DNA of 7,129 nt from Pseudomonadota bacterium (GCA_023423675.1 JAFAFD010000021.1:1-7129); one strand, 5' to 3'. Positions 1-5,998 are shown, counted from the stretch's first letter. Made by a program: numbers and translations. Notes: generated from the sequence alone by a model not told the origin.

Positions 1-47
1 GCCGAGCCCACGCTCGGCCGCATTTGTATAGTCGAGCCATGCTCGAC
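1..47 (+). repeat. Two forward-oriented SMAG-type REP units
   Basis: The first unit has a perfect 7-base stem (1-7 with 12-18, GCCGAGC/GCTCGGC) around a CCAC loop; its GTAG head would lie off the left edge of the window. The second (26-47) has the head GTATAG in place of the usual GTAGAG, then the stem GTCGAGC (31-37), loop CAT and GCTCGAC (41-47). Short GTAG-headed palindromes like these are characteristic of the SMAG repeats of Stenotrophomonas maltophilia, which lie between genes and can form stable hairpins in RNA. Naming the family rests on memory of its consensus, not on a search. Confidence 0.8.
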
Positions 48-50
48 TGA

Positions 51-197
51 GCCGAGCACGGGCTCGGCTCTACAGGACCGCGCAGCCGAGCACGGGCTCG
101 GCTCTACAGGCCCGCGCAGCCGAGCACGGGCTCGGCTCTACAGGAACGCGCAGCCGAGCATCGGCTCGGCTCTACAGGACCGCGCAGCCATGCTCGA
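51..197 (-). repeat. Tandem array of inverted SMAG-type REP units, 34-base period
   Basis: Four units begin at 51, 85, 119 and 153, exactly 34 bases apart. Each is a 23-base hairpin, with stem GCCGAGC/GCTCGGC and loop ACGG in the first three units and ATCG in the fourth. On the minus strand each starts with the head GTAGA. A nearly constant 11-base linker (AGGACCGCGCA with small changes) follows each unit. A fifth, truncated unit (187-197, GCCATGCTCGA) sits in the expected register and resembles the loop and right arm of the CAT-loop type seen at 31-47. The array ends 5 bases from the stop codon of the TsdA-like gene, so it would be transcribed as the 3' end of that mRNA, where it could act as terminator or stabiliser. 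The near identity of the units suggests recent tandem duplication. Confidence 0.88.
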
Positions 198-202
198 AGC
201 GC

Positions 203-1126
203 TCAGTAGCGTGCGTCCTTCGGCTTCGGGTCGCGCGGCCAGTCCTTGCCCTTGCCGGCGAAATCCGGCCGCGGCTGGTGGATGAAGTAGTCGGCGATGT
301 CCACCGCGTCCTGGTCGGGCATCACCTGCTGGCCCAGCGGTGGTTCGCGGCCCGCTGCCGGCGGCATGTTGTGCTTGACGAAGCTGGCCGCCTTGTACAG
401 CCGTGCCATGCCGGCGCCGATGTTGAAGCTGCGCTCGCCCCACAGCGGCGGGAAGGCGATATCGCCGCTGCCATCGCGGCGGCCCTCGCCGTTGCCGCCG
501 TGACAGGCGGCGCACTGCGCTGCATACAGGGCCTGGCCGCGCACGCGGTCGGGCACCAGCGAGGAATCGATCGGCCCTTCGCTTGGCGCCGACACGCGCG
601 CGCCGTCGGGTACGGGGCGGCTCAGCCAGGCCATGTATTCCAGCATCGCGCGCATCGGTGGTGCGTCGCGGGCCAGCGGCTTGCCGTTCATCGAACGCTG
701 CAGGCAGCCGTTGATGCGTTCGACCAGGCCGATCTCCTTGCCGGGGCGGGTCATGTAGCGCGGGTAGCTGCCGCCGCCGGTGTTGAGGTAGTGGTTGCCG
801 AAAGGCCGCTTGCCCTCGGCCATGTGGCAGGAGTTGCAGTTCAGGTCATTGCCCACGTTGTCCGGCAGCAGGCGTGCGGTCTCGTTGAGCAGGCGGCGGC
901 CGTACATCACCGCATCGCCATTGCCGAGGCTGGCGATCTCTTCGGCGCTGGGCATGTGGTACGCGCCGACCCGCGCGCCCTGTGCGTCGAGGATGTCCAG
1001 CGTGGCGGGGGTGGCATCCAGCGACGGATGGCGGTACGCGTACAGCAGTGCGGCGGCTGCGGCCACCACCAGTACGCCGATGGCAATGACAATGGCCGCG
1101 CTTCTGCGCTTGCGTGAGCGCCTCAT
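203..1126 (-). CDS. tsdA: Diheme cytochrome c, thiosulfate dehydrogenase (TsdA) family
   Basis: This 307-residue protein probably interconverts thiosulfate and tetrathionate in the periplasm, passing electrons to or from a c-type cytochrome. An Arg/Lys-rich N-terminus (residues 1-8) precedes a hydrophobic segment (11-30), probably an uncleaved membrane anchor. The first heme site is CNSCH (97-101). It is followed by the family hallmark ERINGCLQRSMNGKP (136-150), in which Cys141 aligns with the cysteine that serves as the unusual axial heme ligand in characterised TsdA proteins. The second heme site is CAACH (205-209), with Met254 in HNMPP as candidate distal ligand. The start overlaps the stop of the upstream triheme cytochrome gene (ATGA) and has a strong Shine-Dalgarno, so translation is probably coupled. 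The family call is strong from motifs. The preferred direction (oxidation or tetrathionate reduction) cannot be read from sequence, and a related diheme cytochrome with another substrate is possible. Confidence 0.85.
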   Translation of the reverse strand: MRRSRKRRSAAIVIAIGVLVVAAAAALLYAYRHPSLDATPATLDILDAQGARVGAYHMPSAEEIASLGNGDAVMYGRRLLNETARLLPDNVGNDLNCNSCHMAEGKRPFGNHYLNTGGGSYPRYMTRPGKEIGLVERINGCLQRSMNGKPLARDAPPMRAMLEYMAWLSRPVPDGARVSAPSEGPIDSSLVPDRVRGQALYAAQCAACHGGNGEGRRDGSGDIAFPPLWGERSFNIGAGMARLYKAASFVKHNMPPAAGREPPLGQQVMPDQDAVDIADYFIHQPRPDFAGKGKDWPRDPKPKDARY

Positions 1127-2469
1127 GGTGCCACCTCCTGCGGAACCACATGCACGGGTTTGTCGCGCACCACCCTGCGCATGCGCGCGATGTCGGCTTC
1201 GCTCACCGCGCTGGCCTGGTTGCCCCAGCTGCTGCGGATGAAGGTCAGGATCTGCGCGAGCTGGGCGTTGGGCAGATGCTCGAAGCCGGGCATCGAGAAG
1301 GCCATCCGGTCGTGCGGCGTGTGCGGCGTGCGGCCACCGGCCAGGGTGACCTGCACCAGCGAACTCGGGTCATCGGCGAAGACGATGGAGTTGCCGGCCA
1401 GGGCAGGGTAGATGCGCGGCATGCCACGGCCATCGGCGCGGTGGCAGGCCTGACAGTGCTCGGCATAGGCCAGCGAACCCTCCACGCGGTAGTCGCCGTC
1501 GCGCAGCGCGGTGGTGGTCGTGTCGGGGCCTGCAATCCACTGCGTGCTGCGGCCGGCGCGCGGCGGCAGCTGCTTCAGGTAACGGGCCATGGCCAGCAGG
1601 TCGGCGTCGGTCAGGTACTGGGTGCTGTGTTCCACCACGTCGGCCATGCCGCCGAACGCGGCGGAGCGATCGGTGCGGCCGGTACGCAGGAACTCGACGA
1701 TCTCGTCCTGGCTCCAGCTGGCCAGGCCGGTGGCTTCGTTGCGCAGGTTCTTCGCATACCAGCCTTCCAGTACCGAACCGGAGAGGAAGCGGCGGCTTTC
1801 GTCATCAGCCATGGCGGTTTCCTGGAAGGCCACGCCGCGCGGGGTATGGCAGGCGCCACAGTGCGCCAGGCCCTCCACCAGTTCGGCGCCGCGCTGCTGG
1901 CCGGCATCCAGCGAAGGATCGGCAACGAAGCTGCGGGGGCGGGCAAACAGCAGTTGCCACCACGCCAGCGGCCAGCGCATGTTGGCCGGCCAGGGGATGG
2001 TGCTGTCAGCGTTGTGCTGGCGCACCGGCTGCACCGCACCCATGAAATAGGCATACAGCGCGCGGATCTCGTCGTCGCTGGCGATCACGTAGGAGGCGTA
2101 GGGCATGGCCGGATACAGCGGCTGGCCGTCATGGCGGATGCCGCGGCGGACCGCGCGCTCGAAATCGGCATAGTCATAGGCGCCGATGCCGGTGGCCGGG
2201 TCCGGCGTGATGTTGGTCGAGTAGAGCGTGCCCATCGGCGTCTGCATGCCCAACCCGCCGGCGAAGGGCCGGCCGCCGGGCGCGGTGTGGCAGGCGGCGC
2301 AGTCGGCCGCACGCGACAGGTACTGGCCGCGCGCGATCAAGGCCGGATCGTGGATGTCGACCACGGCAGGCTGGCGCGGCGCGAACCAGTACGGCGTGCT
2401 GCGGGCGATGCCCCAGGCCGCACCGACAGCGGCGGCCAGGGCAAGAAGGAGCTTGAGCGAGGTACGCAT
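1123..2469 (-). CDS. Triheme cytochrome c, alcohol/gluconate dehydrogenase cytochrome-subunit type
   Basis: From the preferred start this is a 448-residue periplasmic electron carrier with three cytochrome c domains. A hydrophobic segment (residues 5-22) is a signal peptide or N-terminal anchor; Gly20-Ile-Ala22 is a possible cleavage site. Heme sites are CAACH (57-61), CGACH (204-208) and CQACH (339-343), with candidate methionine ligands Met122 (AMPYASY), Met275 (GGMADVVEHS) and Met393 (SMPGFEHL). The first domain has the motifs GGRPFAGG, YSTNITPDP and LYPAMPY, typical of AdhB-like subunits of membrane alcohol, gluconate and sorbitol dehydrogenases. No dehydrogenase catalytic subunit lies nearby and no C-terminal membrane helix is visible, unlike many relatives. 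Its partner is therefore more likely the TsdA-like protein encoded by the overlapping next gene. An in-frame ATG at 2538 would add 23 residues, but Met at 2469 directly precedes the signal sequence, and the longer form would put an FNR-type box inside the coding region. Neither start has a good Shine-Dalgarno. Confidence 0.85.
   Translation of the reverse strand: MRTSLKLLLALAAAVGAAWGIARSTPYWFAPRQPAVVDIHDPALIARGQYLSRAADCAACHTAPGGRPFAGGLGMQTPMGTLYSTNITPDPATGIGAYDYADFERAVRRGIRHDGQPLYPAMPYASYVIASDDEIRALYAYFMGAVQPVRQHNADSTIPWPANMRWPLAWWQLLFARPRSFVADPSLDAGQQRGAELVEGLAHCGACHTPRGVAFQETAMADDESRRFLSGSVLEGWYAKNLRNEATGLASWSQDEIVEFLRTGRTDRSAAFGGMADVVEHSTQYLTDADLLAMARYLKQLPPRAGRSTQWIAGPDTTTTALRDGDYRVEGSLAYAEHCQACHRADGRGMPRIYPALAGNSIVFADDPSSLVQVTLAGGRTPHTPHDRMAFSMPGFEHLPNAQLAQILTFIRSSWGNQASAVSEADIARMRRVVRDKPVHVVPQEVAP
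1133..1139 (-). promoter_or_regulatory. Strong Shine-Dalgarno for the TsdA-like gene
   Basis: The minus strand reads AGGAGGT, then a 6-base spacer (GGCACC), then the ATG at 1126. This near-ideal ribosome binding site lies inside the end of the upstream cytochrome gene. Together with the ATGA overlap it fixes the start of the TsdA-like protein. Confidence 0.9.
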
Positions 2470-2503
2470 GGCCGCACTGTCGGCAAACGCGCGGGCCCGT
2501 TCA

Positions 2504-2517
2504 TTGATCCGGATCAA
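2504..2517. promoter_or_regulatory. FNR/Anr-type binding site
   Basis: TTGATCCGGATCAA is an exact match to the FNR/Anr/Dnr consensus TTGAT-N4-ATCAA and lies within a perfect 18-base palindrome (2502-2519). Its centre is 41.5 bases upstream of the A of the ATG at 2469. That is the classic class II activator distance if transcription starts at or next to the start codon. The matching minus-strand -10 (2481-2476, GACAGT) is weak but has the key A and T. Neither the promoter nor a leaderless mRNA is proven. FNR-family proteins activate respiratory genes at low oxygen, which suits a cytochrome operon. The site is 141.5 bases from the divergent hydrolase start, so control of that gene is less likely. 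Confidence 0.65.
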
Positions 2518-2596
2518 TGCTTTGTCCGTGAACGACATCCGACGAAGCTGAATCGATCCCGGCTTGTCATCAACCCGTCATCGACCTGCGATAGAT

Positions 2597-2608
2597 GCGA
2601 CCGGTCGC
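2597..2608. promoter_or_regulatory. 12-base palindrome upstream of the lipoprotein hydrolase
   Basis: GCGACCGGTCGC is a perfect 12-base palindrome lying 43 bases before the hydrolase start codon. It could be a repressor site, but no known consensus is recognised and GC-rich palindromes arise readily in such DNA. A TTGTCA hexamer at 2564-2569 is a fair -35 candidate, but no convincing -10 lies at the right spacing. Confidence 0.2.
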
Positions 2609-2651
2609 GCCCGCTAACCTGCCACGCTGTCGCACCTTTCCCCGATTGCCC

Positions 2652-3770
2652 ATGAAACGCCCGCTGCTGCTGTTGCTGGCGTGCGCCGGCCTGTGGCTGG
2701 CTGCATGCTCATCCTCGATCACCGCCTCGTCCACCTCGCTCAGCGACCAGCTGATCGCGCCCGGTGGCGTGTCCACGTTGCTGGACCAGCCGCGCATCGC
2801 CGCGGCCATCGCCGAGCTGCCCAACCGCCATGGCTTCCTGCCAGGACGCGATGGCGTGCCGATCTTCTGGCGTGCGTTCGATGCGGGCGACTACGGCGCC
2901 CGCTACCACTACCTGCCGCAGCGCCATGAAAACGGCCAGCCGCTGGACACCGGGCTGAGCCTCACCGTGCCGCAGCCGTTCCGTGCGCAGGCGCCGCGCG
3001 GCACCGTGGTGCTGCTGCACGGTTGGATGATGAATGGTGATTCGATGCTGCCGTGGTCGCTGCAGCTGGCCGAATCGGGATACCGCGTGGTCACCCTGGA
3101 CCTGCGCAACCACGGCCAGTCCGGGCATGGGCCATCCGGCTACGGCACCTACGAATCGGACGACGTGGTCGATGTGATCGGCGAACTGCGCGCGCGTGGC
3201 GAAGTGACCGGGCCGCTGTACCTGTTCGGCGTCTCCTACGGCGCGGCCACGGCGGTGTTCACCGCTGACAAGCTGGGTGACCAGGTGGCCGGCGTGGTGG
3301 CGATGGAATCGTTCGCCAATGCCGGCGTGGCGATCCGCACGATGATCCCGCACCTGATGGCGCTGCAGCCGGAAGGCCTGAAGGCGCAGGCGGTCGCGTC
3401 CTACGCGCGCTGGCGCTACGGCGGCCAGGACATCAACCAAGTGATCGCCGCGGCCAGCCGCCGCATCGATGTCGACCTGGACCAGGTGGACGTGGCCCGC
3501 GCGCTGGCCGATACCCGCGCCTGCGTGCTGCTGCTGCACGGCCAGGGCGACCAGCACATTCCAGTCAGCCAGGGCCGCGAACTGGCCCAGGCCAATCCGC
3601 GCGCGCACTACATCGAGATGCGCGGCGAAGACCACATCACCCTGCCGCTGCGCCTGGACCTGCTGGCCGGCGTGGTCGACGACTGGATGGCGCAGGACGA
3701 ACACCACCCGCGCGCGACCTGCCCGGCACCGCAGCTGCCCGCCCAGGCCGAGTGGCTGGTGCGCACCTGA
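2652..3770 (+). CDS. Lipoprotein alpha/beta hydrolase (serine hydrolase)
   Basis: This 372-residue protein is a membrane-anchored esterase-, lipase- or peptidase-like hydrolase of unknown substrate. It starts with a lipoprotein signal peptide: Lys2-Arg3, a leucine-rich core, and the lipobox LAAC with Cys19 as the lipidated residue. The next residue is Ser, which would favour outer-membrane sorting. The hydrolase fold follows: oxyanion motif LLHGW (His123-Gly124), strand motif LDLRNHGQS (149-157), nucleophile elbow GVSYG (Ser195), acid in HGQGDQHIP (Asp300) and catalytic His328 in GEDHITLP. All triad residues are present, so it should be active. The ATG at 2652 is chosen because it opens the lipoprotein signal; an in-frame ATG at 2595 would add 19 residues without signal character. 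No clear Shine-Dalgarno precedes either. The gene stands alone, divergent from the cytochrome operon and convergent with the MFS gene. Confidence 0.85.
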   Translation: MKRPLLLLLACAGLWLAACSSSITASSTSLSDQLIAPGGVSTLLDQPRIAAAIAELPNRHGFLPGRDGVPIFWRAFDAGDYGARYHYLPQRHENGQPLDTGLSLTVPQPFRAQAPRGTVVLLHGWMMNGDSMLPWSLQLAESGYRVVTLDLRNHGQSGHGPSGYGTYESDDVVDVIGELRARGEVTGPLYLFGVSYGAATAVFTADKLGDQVAGVVAMESFANAGVAIRTMIPHLMALQPEGLKAQAVASYARWRYGGQDINQVIAAASRRIDVDLDQVDVARALADTRACVLLLHGQGDQHIPVSQGRELAQANPRAHYIEMRGEDHITLPLRLDLLAGVVDDWMAQDEHHPRATCPAPQLPAQAEWLVRT

Positions 3771-3839
3771 AAAAAAGGGGACGGAGGGGATTAAGTCGCT
3801 TGTGGCACAAAAGACTTAATCCCCTCCGACCCCTTTTTT
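3771..3839. terminator. Long bidirectional rho-independent terminator
   Basis: Two 27-base arms (3771-3797 and 3813-3839) are complementary except for one A-A mismatch (3781/3829), around a 15-base loop. The core stem is 16 perfect pairs, followed by GGGG/CCCC and AAAAAA/TTTTTT. The outer A and T runs give a U-tract in both directions. It therefore serves both the hydrolase gene, whose stop codon directly abuts it, and the MFS gene, whose stop lies 4 bases beyond. The sequence also resembles a GGGGACGGAGGGGATTAAG-type motif that I recall as dispersed in Stenotrophomonas and Xanthomonas genomes; that part is from memory. Confidence 0.92.
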
Positions 3840-3843
3840 GGTT

Positions 3844-4983
3844 TCAGGGCAGGCGGCGGGCGAGGGCGCGGGCCGAGGCGGCGACGCCGAGCAGCAGCGC
3901 GGCCACGCACAGGAAGGCGAAGCCCAGCGTGGTGAGATGGGCCAGCCCGCCGATGGCCGCCGGGCCGGCGAGGATGCCGGCGTAGCCCAGCGTGGTCACT
4001 GCGGTGATGGCGATGCTCTCCGGCATCGCGCGCTGCTGGCCGGCCATCGAGAACAGCGCCGGCACGATGTTGGCGCAGCCCAGGCCGACCATCACGTAGC
4101 CAACGAGTGCCACTGCGAAGGAGGGTACCAGCGTGGCCAGGGCGAAGCCCGTTGCCGCGGTGATGCCGCCGATGACGATCGTGGGCGTGCGGCCGAGGCG
4201 CTCGACGATGCCATCGCCGAACAGGCGCATGGCGGTCATCGCCAGGGTGAATACCGCGAAGCCGGCACCGGCCTGGTCACGCGGCACCTGCCGCACGTCG
4301 GCCAGGAACACCGCGCTCCAGTCGAGCATCGAGCCTTCGGCCAGGAACACGATGAAGGCCAGCACGCTGATGAACAGCACCACGCCATGCGGAATGGCCA
4401 GCATCGGGCCGTCATGGGCGATGCGCTGCGCGCGCCAGTGCGGTGCCGCCAGCAGCGCTACCACCAGCAATGCGGCCACCGACAGCAGGGCCGCCATCCA
4501 CAGCGGCGTGCCCAGCAACAGCAGGCCGGTCATGCAGCCAGCACCGACGAAGCCACCGATGCTGTAGAACGCGTGGAAGCCGGACATCATCGCGCGGCCG
4601 GCATCGCGTTCGACCGCGACCGCCTGCATGTTCATCGTGCAGTCCATGGCGCCGACACCAGCACCGAACAGGAACAGCGCCGCGCCCAGTGCCAGCGGCG
4701 AGGACGCGAGCGACAGCAACGGCAGTGCCAGCAGGATCAGCGCGGTGGTGATGACCATCAGGCGACGGCAGCCCAGGCGTCCGCTCAGTGCGCCGGCCAG
4801 CGGCATGGCCAGCAGCGAGCCGAGGCCCAGGCAGAGCAGCACGGCGCCCAGGCTGGCATCGGACAGGCCGACCTTGGCCTTGGCATAGGGCACCATCGGC
4901 GCCCAGGCAGCGGTGGCAAAACCGGGAATGAGGAAGGCGGCGCGGGTGGCGTGCTGCTGGGCACGCGGGGAAGAGGGCGTCAT
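3844..4983 (-). CDS. MFS transporter, YbjJ-like
   Basis: This 379-residue inner-membrane protein is a major facilitator superfamily transporter with about twelve hydrophobic segments in two halves. Family features include GRLGCRR (68-74) in the loop between helices 2 and 3 and its counterpart in the second half, ERLGRTP (261-267). It resembles E. coli YbjJ along its length: the N-terminal PGF...ASWA-like start (PGFATAAWAP, 20-29), GFHAFYSIGGFVGAG (135-149) and AEGSMLDWSAVF (215-226). Substrates of this branch are not established; sugars or small exported metabolites are possible. The start at 4983 has only a weak GGAG 12 bases upstream, but the protein begins about where YbjJ-like proteins do. 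The gene appears monocistronic, ending at the shared terminator, with a LacI-type operator palindrome just upstream. Confidence 0.83.
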   Translation of the reverse strand: MTPSSPRAQQHATRAAFLIPGFATAAWAPMVPYAKAKVGLSDASLGAVLLCLGLGSLLAMPLAGALSGRLGCRRLMVITTALILLALPLLSLASSPLALGAALFLFGAGVGAMDCTMNMQAVAVERDAGRAMMSGFHAFYSIGGFVGAGCMTGLLLLGTPLWMAALLSVAALLVVALLAAPHWRAQRIAHDGPMLAIPHGVVLFISVLAFIVFLAEGSMLDWSAVFLADVRQVPRDQAGAGFAVFTLAMTAMRLFGDGIVERLGRTPTIVIGGITAATGFALATLVPSFAVALVGYVMVGLGCANIVPALFSMAGQQRAMPESIAITAVTTLGYAGILAGPAAIGGLAHLTTLGFAFLCVAALLLGVAASARALARRLP

Positions 4984-5013
4984 GCGCAGGAAAGGCTCCG
5001 GAGAATCCCTGCC

Positions 5014-5042
5014 ATGAAAACGTTTTCAGATGGCGTGGGCAA
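5014..5042 (-). promoter_or_regulatory. Candidate promoter of the MFS gene
   Basis: On the minus strand TTGCCC (5042-5037) and TTTCAT (5019-5014) are separated by 17 bases; each matches the sigma-70 consensus at 4 of 6 positions. The -10 lies within the operator palindrome. The match is modest and the location is the main support. Confidence 0.28.
5015..5028. promoter_or_regulatory. LacI/GalR-family-type operator upstream of the MFS gene
   Basis: TGAAAACGTTTTCA is a perfect 14-base palindrome with the central CG and flanking A/T pattern typical of LacI/GalR/CcpA-type operators. It lies 31 bases upstream of the MFS start codon and overlaps a candidate -10, so a repressor bound here would block transcription. 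No LacI-family regulator is encoded in the window, so the cognate protein is unknown. Confidence 0.5.
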
Positions 5043-5100
5043 GTGCCATTCGTGTCATCCCGCTGCGAATACGAATGCAGCGTCGCTCGCCGCACATGCA

Positions 5101-5134
5101 GAGGCCCGCGATACCGGTGGGCATCGCGGGCCTC
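5101..5134 (-). terminator. Hairpin downstream of the pirin gene, probable terminator
   Basis: GAGGCCCGCGAT (5101-5112) and ATCGCGGGCCTC (5123-5134) form a perfect 12-pair GC-rich stem with a 10-base loop, beginning 22 bases after the pirin stop codon. There is no T-run on either side, so it is not a canonical intrinsic terminator; it may pause polymerase, stabilise the 3' end or assist Rho-dependent termination. It separates the pirin gene from the MFS promoter region on the same strand. Confidence 0.55.
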
Positions 5135-5156
5135 GCTGCTTGCTACGGCGCAGCGC

Positions 5157-5858
5157 TTACAGCGGCAGGTCGAACACCAGCACTTCCGCGTCGTTGCCGT
5201 TCTCCAGGGTCAGCTGTGCTTCGTCGCTGACCTGCAGTGCATCGCCGGCATCGAGGGTGATGCCGTTGACCTGCAGCTGGCCACGGGCGACCTGCACGTA
5301 GGCGCCACGGCCATTGCCCAGTGCGTGGTGCAGCTTCTGGCTGCCATCGAGGATGGTGGCGTAGATGCGGGCGTCCTGCTGGATGCGCAGCGAACCGTCG
5401 GCACCATCGGGCGAGGCGATCAGGCGCAGCTGGCCGCGCTTGGTCTCCGGCGCGAAGTGGGTCTCGCGGTAGGAGGGTTCGATGTTCTCGCTGTCCGGGA
5501 AGACCCAGATCTGCAGGAAGTGCACCGGATCGGTGGCCGAGTGGTTGAACTCGCTGTGGCTGACGCCGCTGCCGGCGCTCATCACCTGCACGTCGCCGTA
5601 GCGCAGCACCGAGCCGGTGCCCATAGAGTCCTTGTGCTCCAGCGCACCGCCCAGCACGTAGGAAATGATTTCCATGTTGCTGTGGCTGTGGGTGCCGAAG
5701 CCCTGGCCGCCGATGACCTTGTCTTCGTTGATGACGCGCAGCGGGCCGAAGCTGACGTAGCGCGGGTCGTAGTAGCCGGCGAAGGAGAAGGTGTGGCGGG
5801 AAGACAGCCAGCCATGCTCGGCCAGGCCACGGGTAGCGCTCTTGCGGATCTGCAGCAT
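5157..5858 (-). CDS. Pirin-family bicupin protein (YhhW-like, quercetinase type)
   Basis: This 233-residue protein matches the pirin family in full length and resembles E. coli YhhW, a metal-binding bicupin with quercetin 2,3-dioxygenase activity in vitro. Conserved stretches include HGWLSSRHTFSFAGYYDP (15-32), LRVINED (40-46), GQGFGTHSHSNMEI (51-64) and SAGSGVSHSEFN (94-105). The expected metal ligands are all present in the N-terminal cupin: His57, His59, His101 and Glu103. The C-terminal cupin ends in VLVFDLPL, as is usual. It has no signal peptide and should be cytoplasmic. The physiological substrate of pirins is uncertain; detoxification of flavonoids or quinones is one suggestion. The gene is divergent from a LysR-type regulator, which probably controls it. 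The start at 5858 has a weak upstream AGAGA. Confidence 0.92.
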   Translation of the reverse strand: MLQIRKSATRGLAEHGWLSSRHTFSFAGYYDPRYVSFGPLRVINEDKVIGGQGFGTHSHSNMEIISYVLGGALEHKDSMGTGSVLRYGDVQVMSAGSGVSHSEFNHSATDPVHFLQIWVFPDSENIEPSYRETHFAPETKRGQLRLIASPDGADGSLRIQQDARIYATILDGSQKLHHALGNGRGAYVQVARGQLQVNGITLDAGDALQVSDEAQLTLENGNDAEVLVFDLPL

Positions 5859-5933
5859 GATGATTTCTCTTTGTTCGATGGTTTCGATGGGGCGGGGTGG
5901 GCCGGTGGCCGCTGTGTTTCCCCGTTGGAGAGA

Positions 5934-5971
5934 AGTATCCGCTTGCCTCCCGGGTTTGAAAAACGGATAGT
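5934..5971. promoter_or_regulatory. Divergent, overlapping promoters and inverted repeat between the pirin and LysR genes
   Basis: TATCCG (5936-5941) and CGGATA (5964-5969) form an inverted repeat around CCCGGG (5949-5954). The plus strand has TTGCCT (5943-5948), 17 bases, GATAGT (5966-5971), placing the LysR start codon about 20 bases past a predicted transcript start. The minus strand has TTTTCA (5962-5957), 17 bases, GATACT (5939-5934), pointing to the pirin gene. Each hexamer matches consensus at 4 of 6. The two promoters face each other within 38 bases, so a LysR protein bound at the inverted repeat could control both. This is inferred from sequence pattern alone. Confidence 0.42.
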
Positions 5972-5998
5972 TTTGACAGCCACCATCGAAAATTTCGA

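Noticed and set aside
51..197. Regularly spaced repeats that could suggest a CRISPR array
   Set aside because: The repeats are palindromic REP units, the 11-base linkers are themselves nearly identical rather than unique spacers, and no cas gene is present.
2595..2651. Upstream ATG for the hydrolase adding 19 residues
   Set aside because: The added residues do not form a signal and would displace the lipoprotein signal peptide that begins at 2652.
1114..2655. Long plus-strand open frame antisense to the cytochrome operon
   Set aside because: It is a by-product of GC-rich codon bias; its His/Arg/Ala/Gly-rich translation has no recognisable domain, while the minus strand has three heme sites.
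2709..3707. Minus-strand open frame antisense to the hydrolase
   Set aside because: Low-complexity translation rich in His, Gln, Arg and Val without a domain; the opposite strand has a complete catalytic triad and lipobox.
5061..5082. Small inverted repeat CGCTGC/GCAGCG as an operator or attenuator
   Set aside because: Only six pairs around a 10-base loop in GC-rich DNA; no supporting context.
3838..5301. Long Gln/His-rich plus-strand open frame antisense to the MFS gene
   Set aside because: The composition is that of the reverse complement of a membrane protein gene, and it runs through a terminator and the MFS promoter region.
5973..5978. Perfect TTGACA as the -35 of the LysR gene
   Set aside because: A -10 at 16-17 bases would fall on the start codon, placing the transcript start inside the gene with no later ATG near; TTGCCT/GATAGT upstream fits better.
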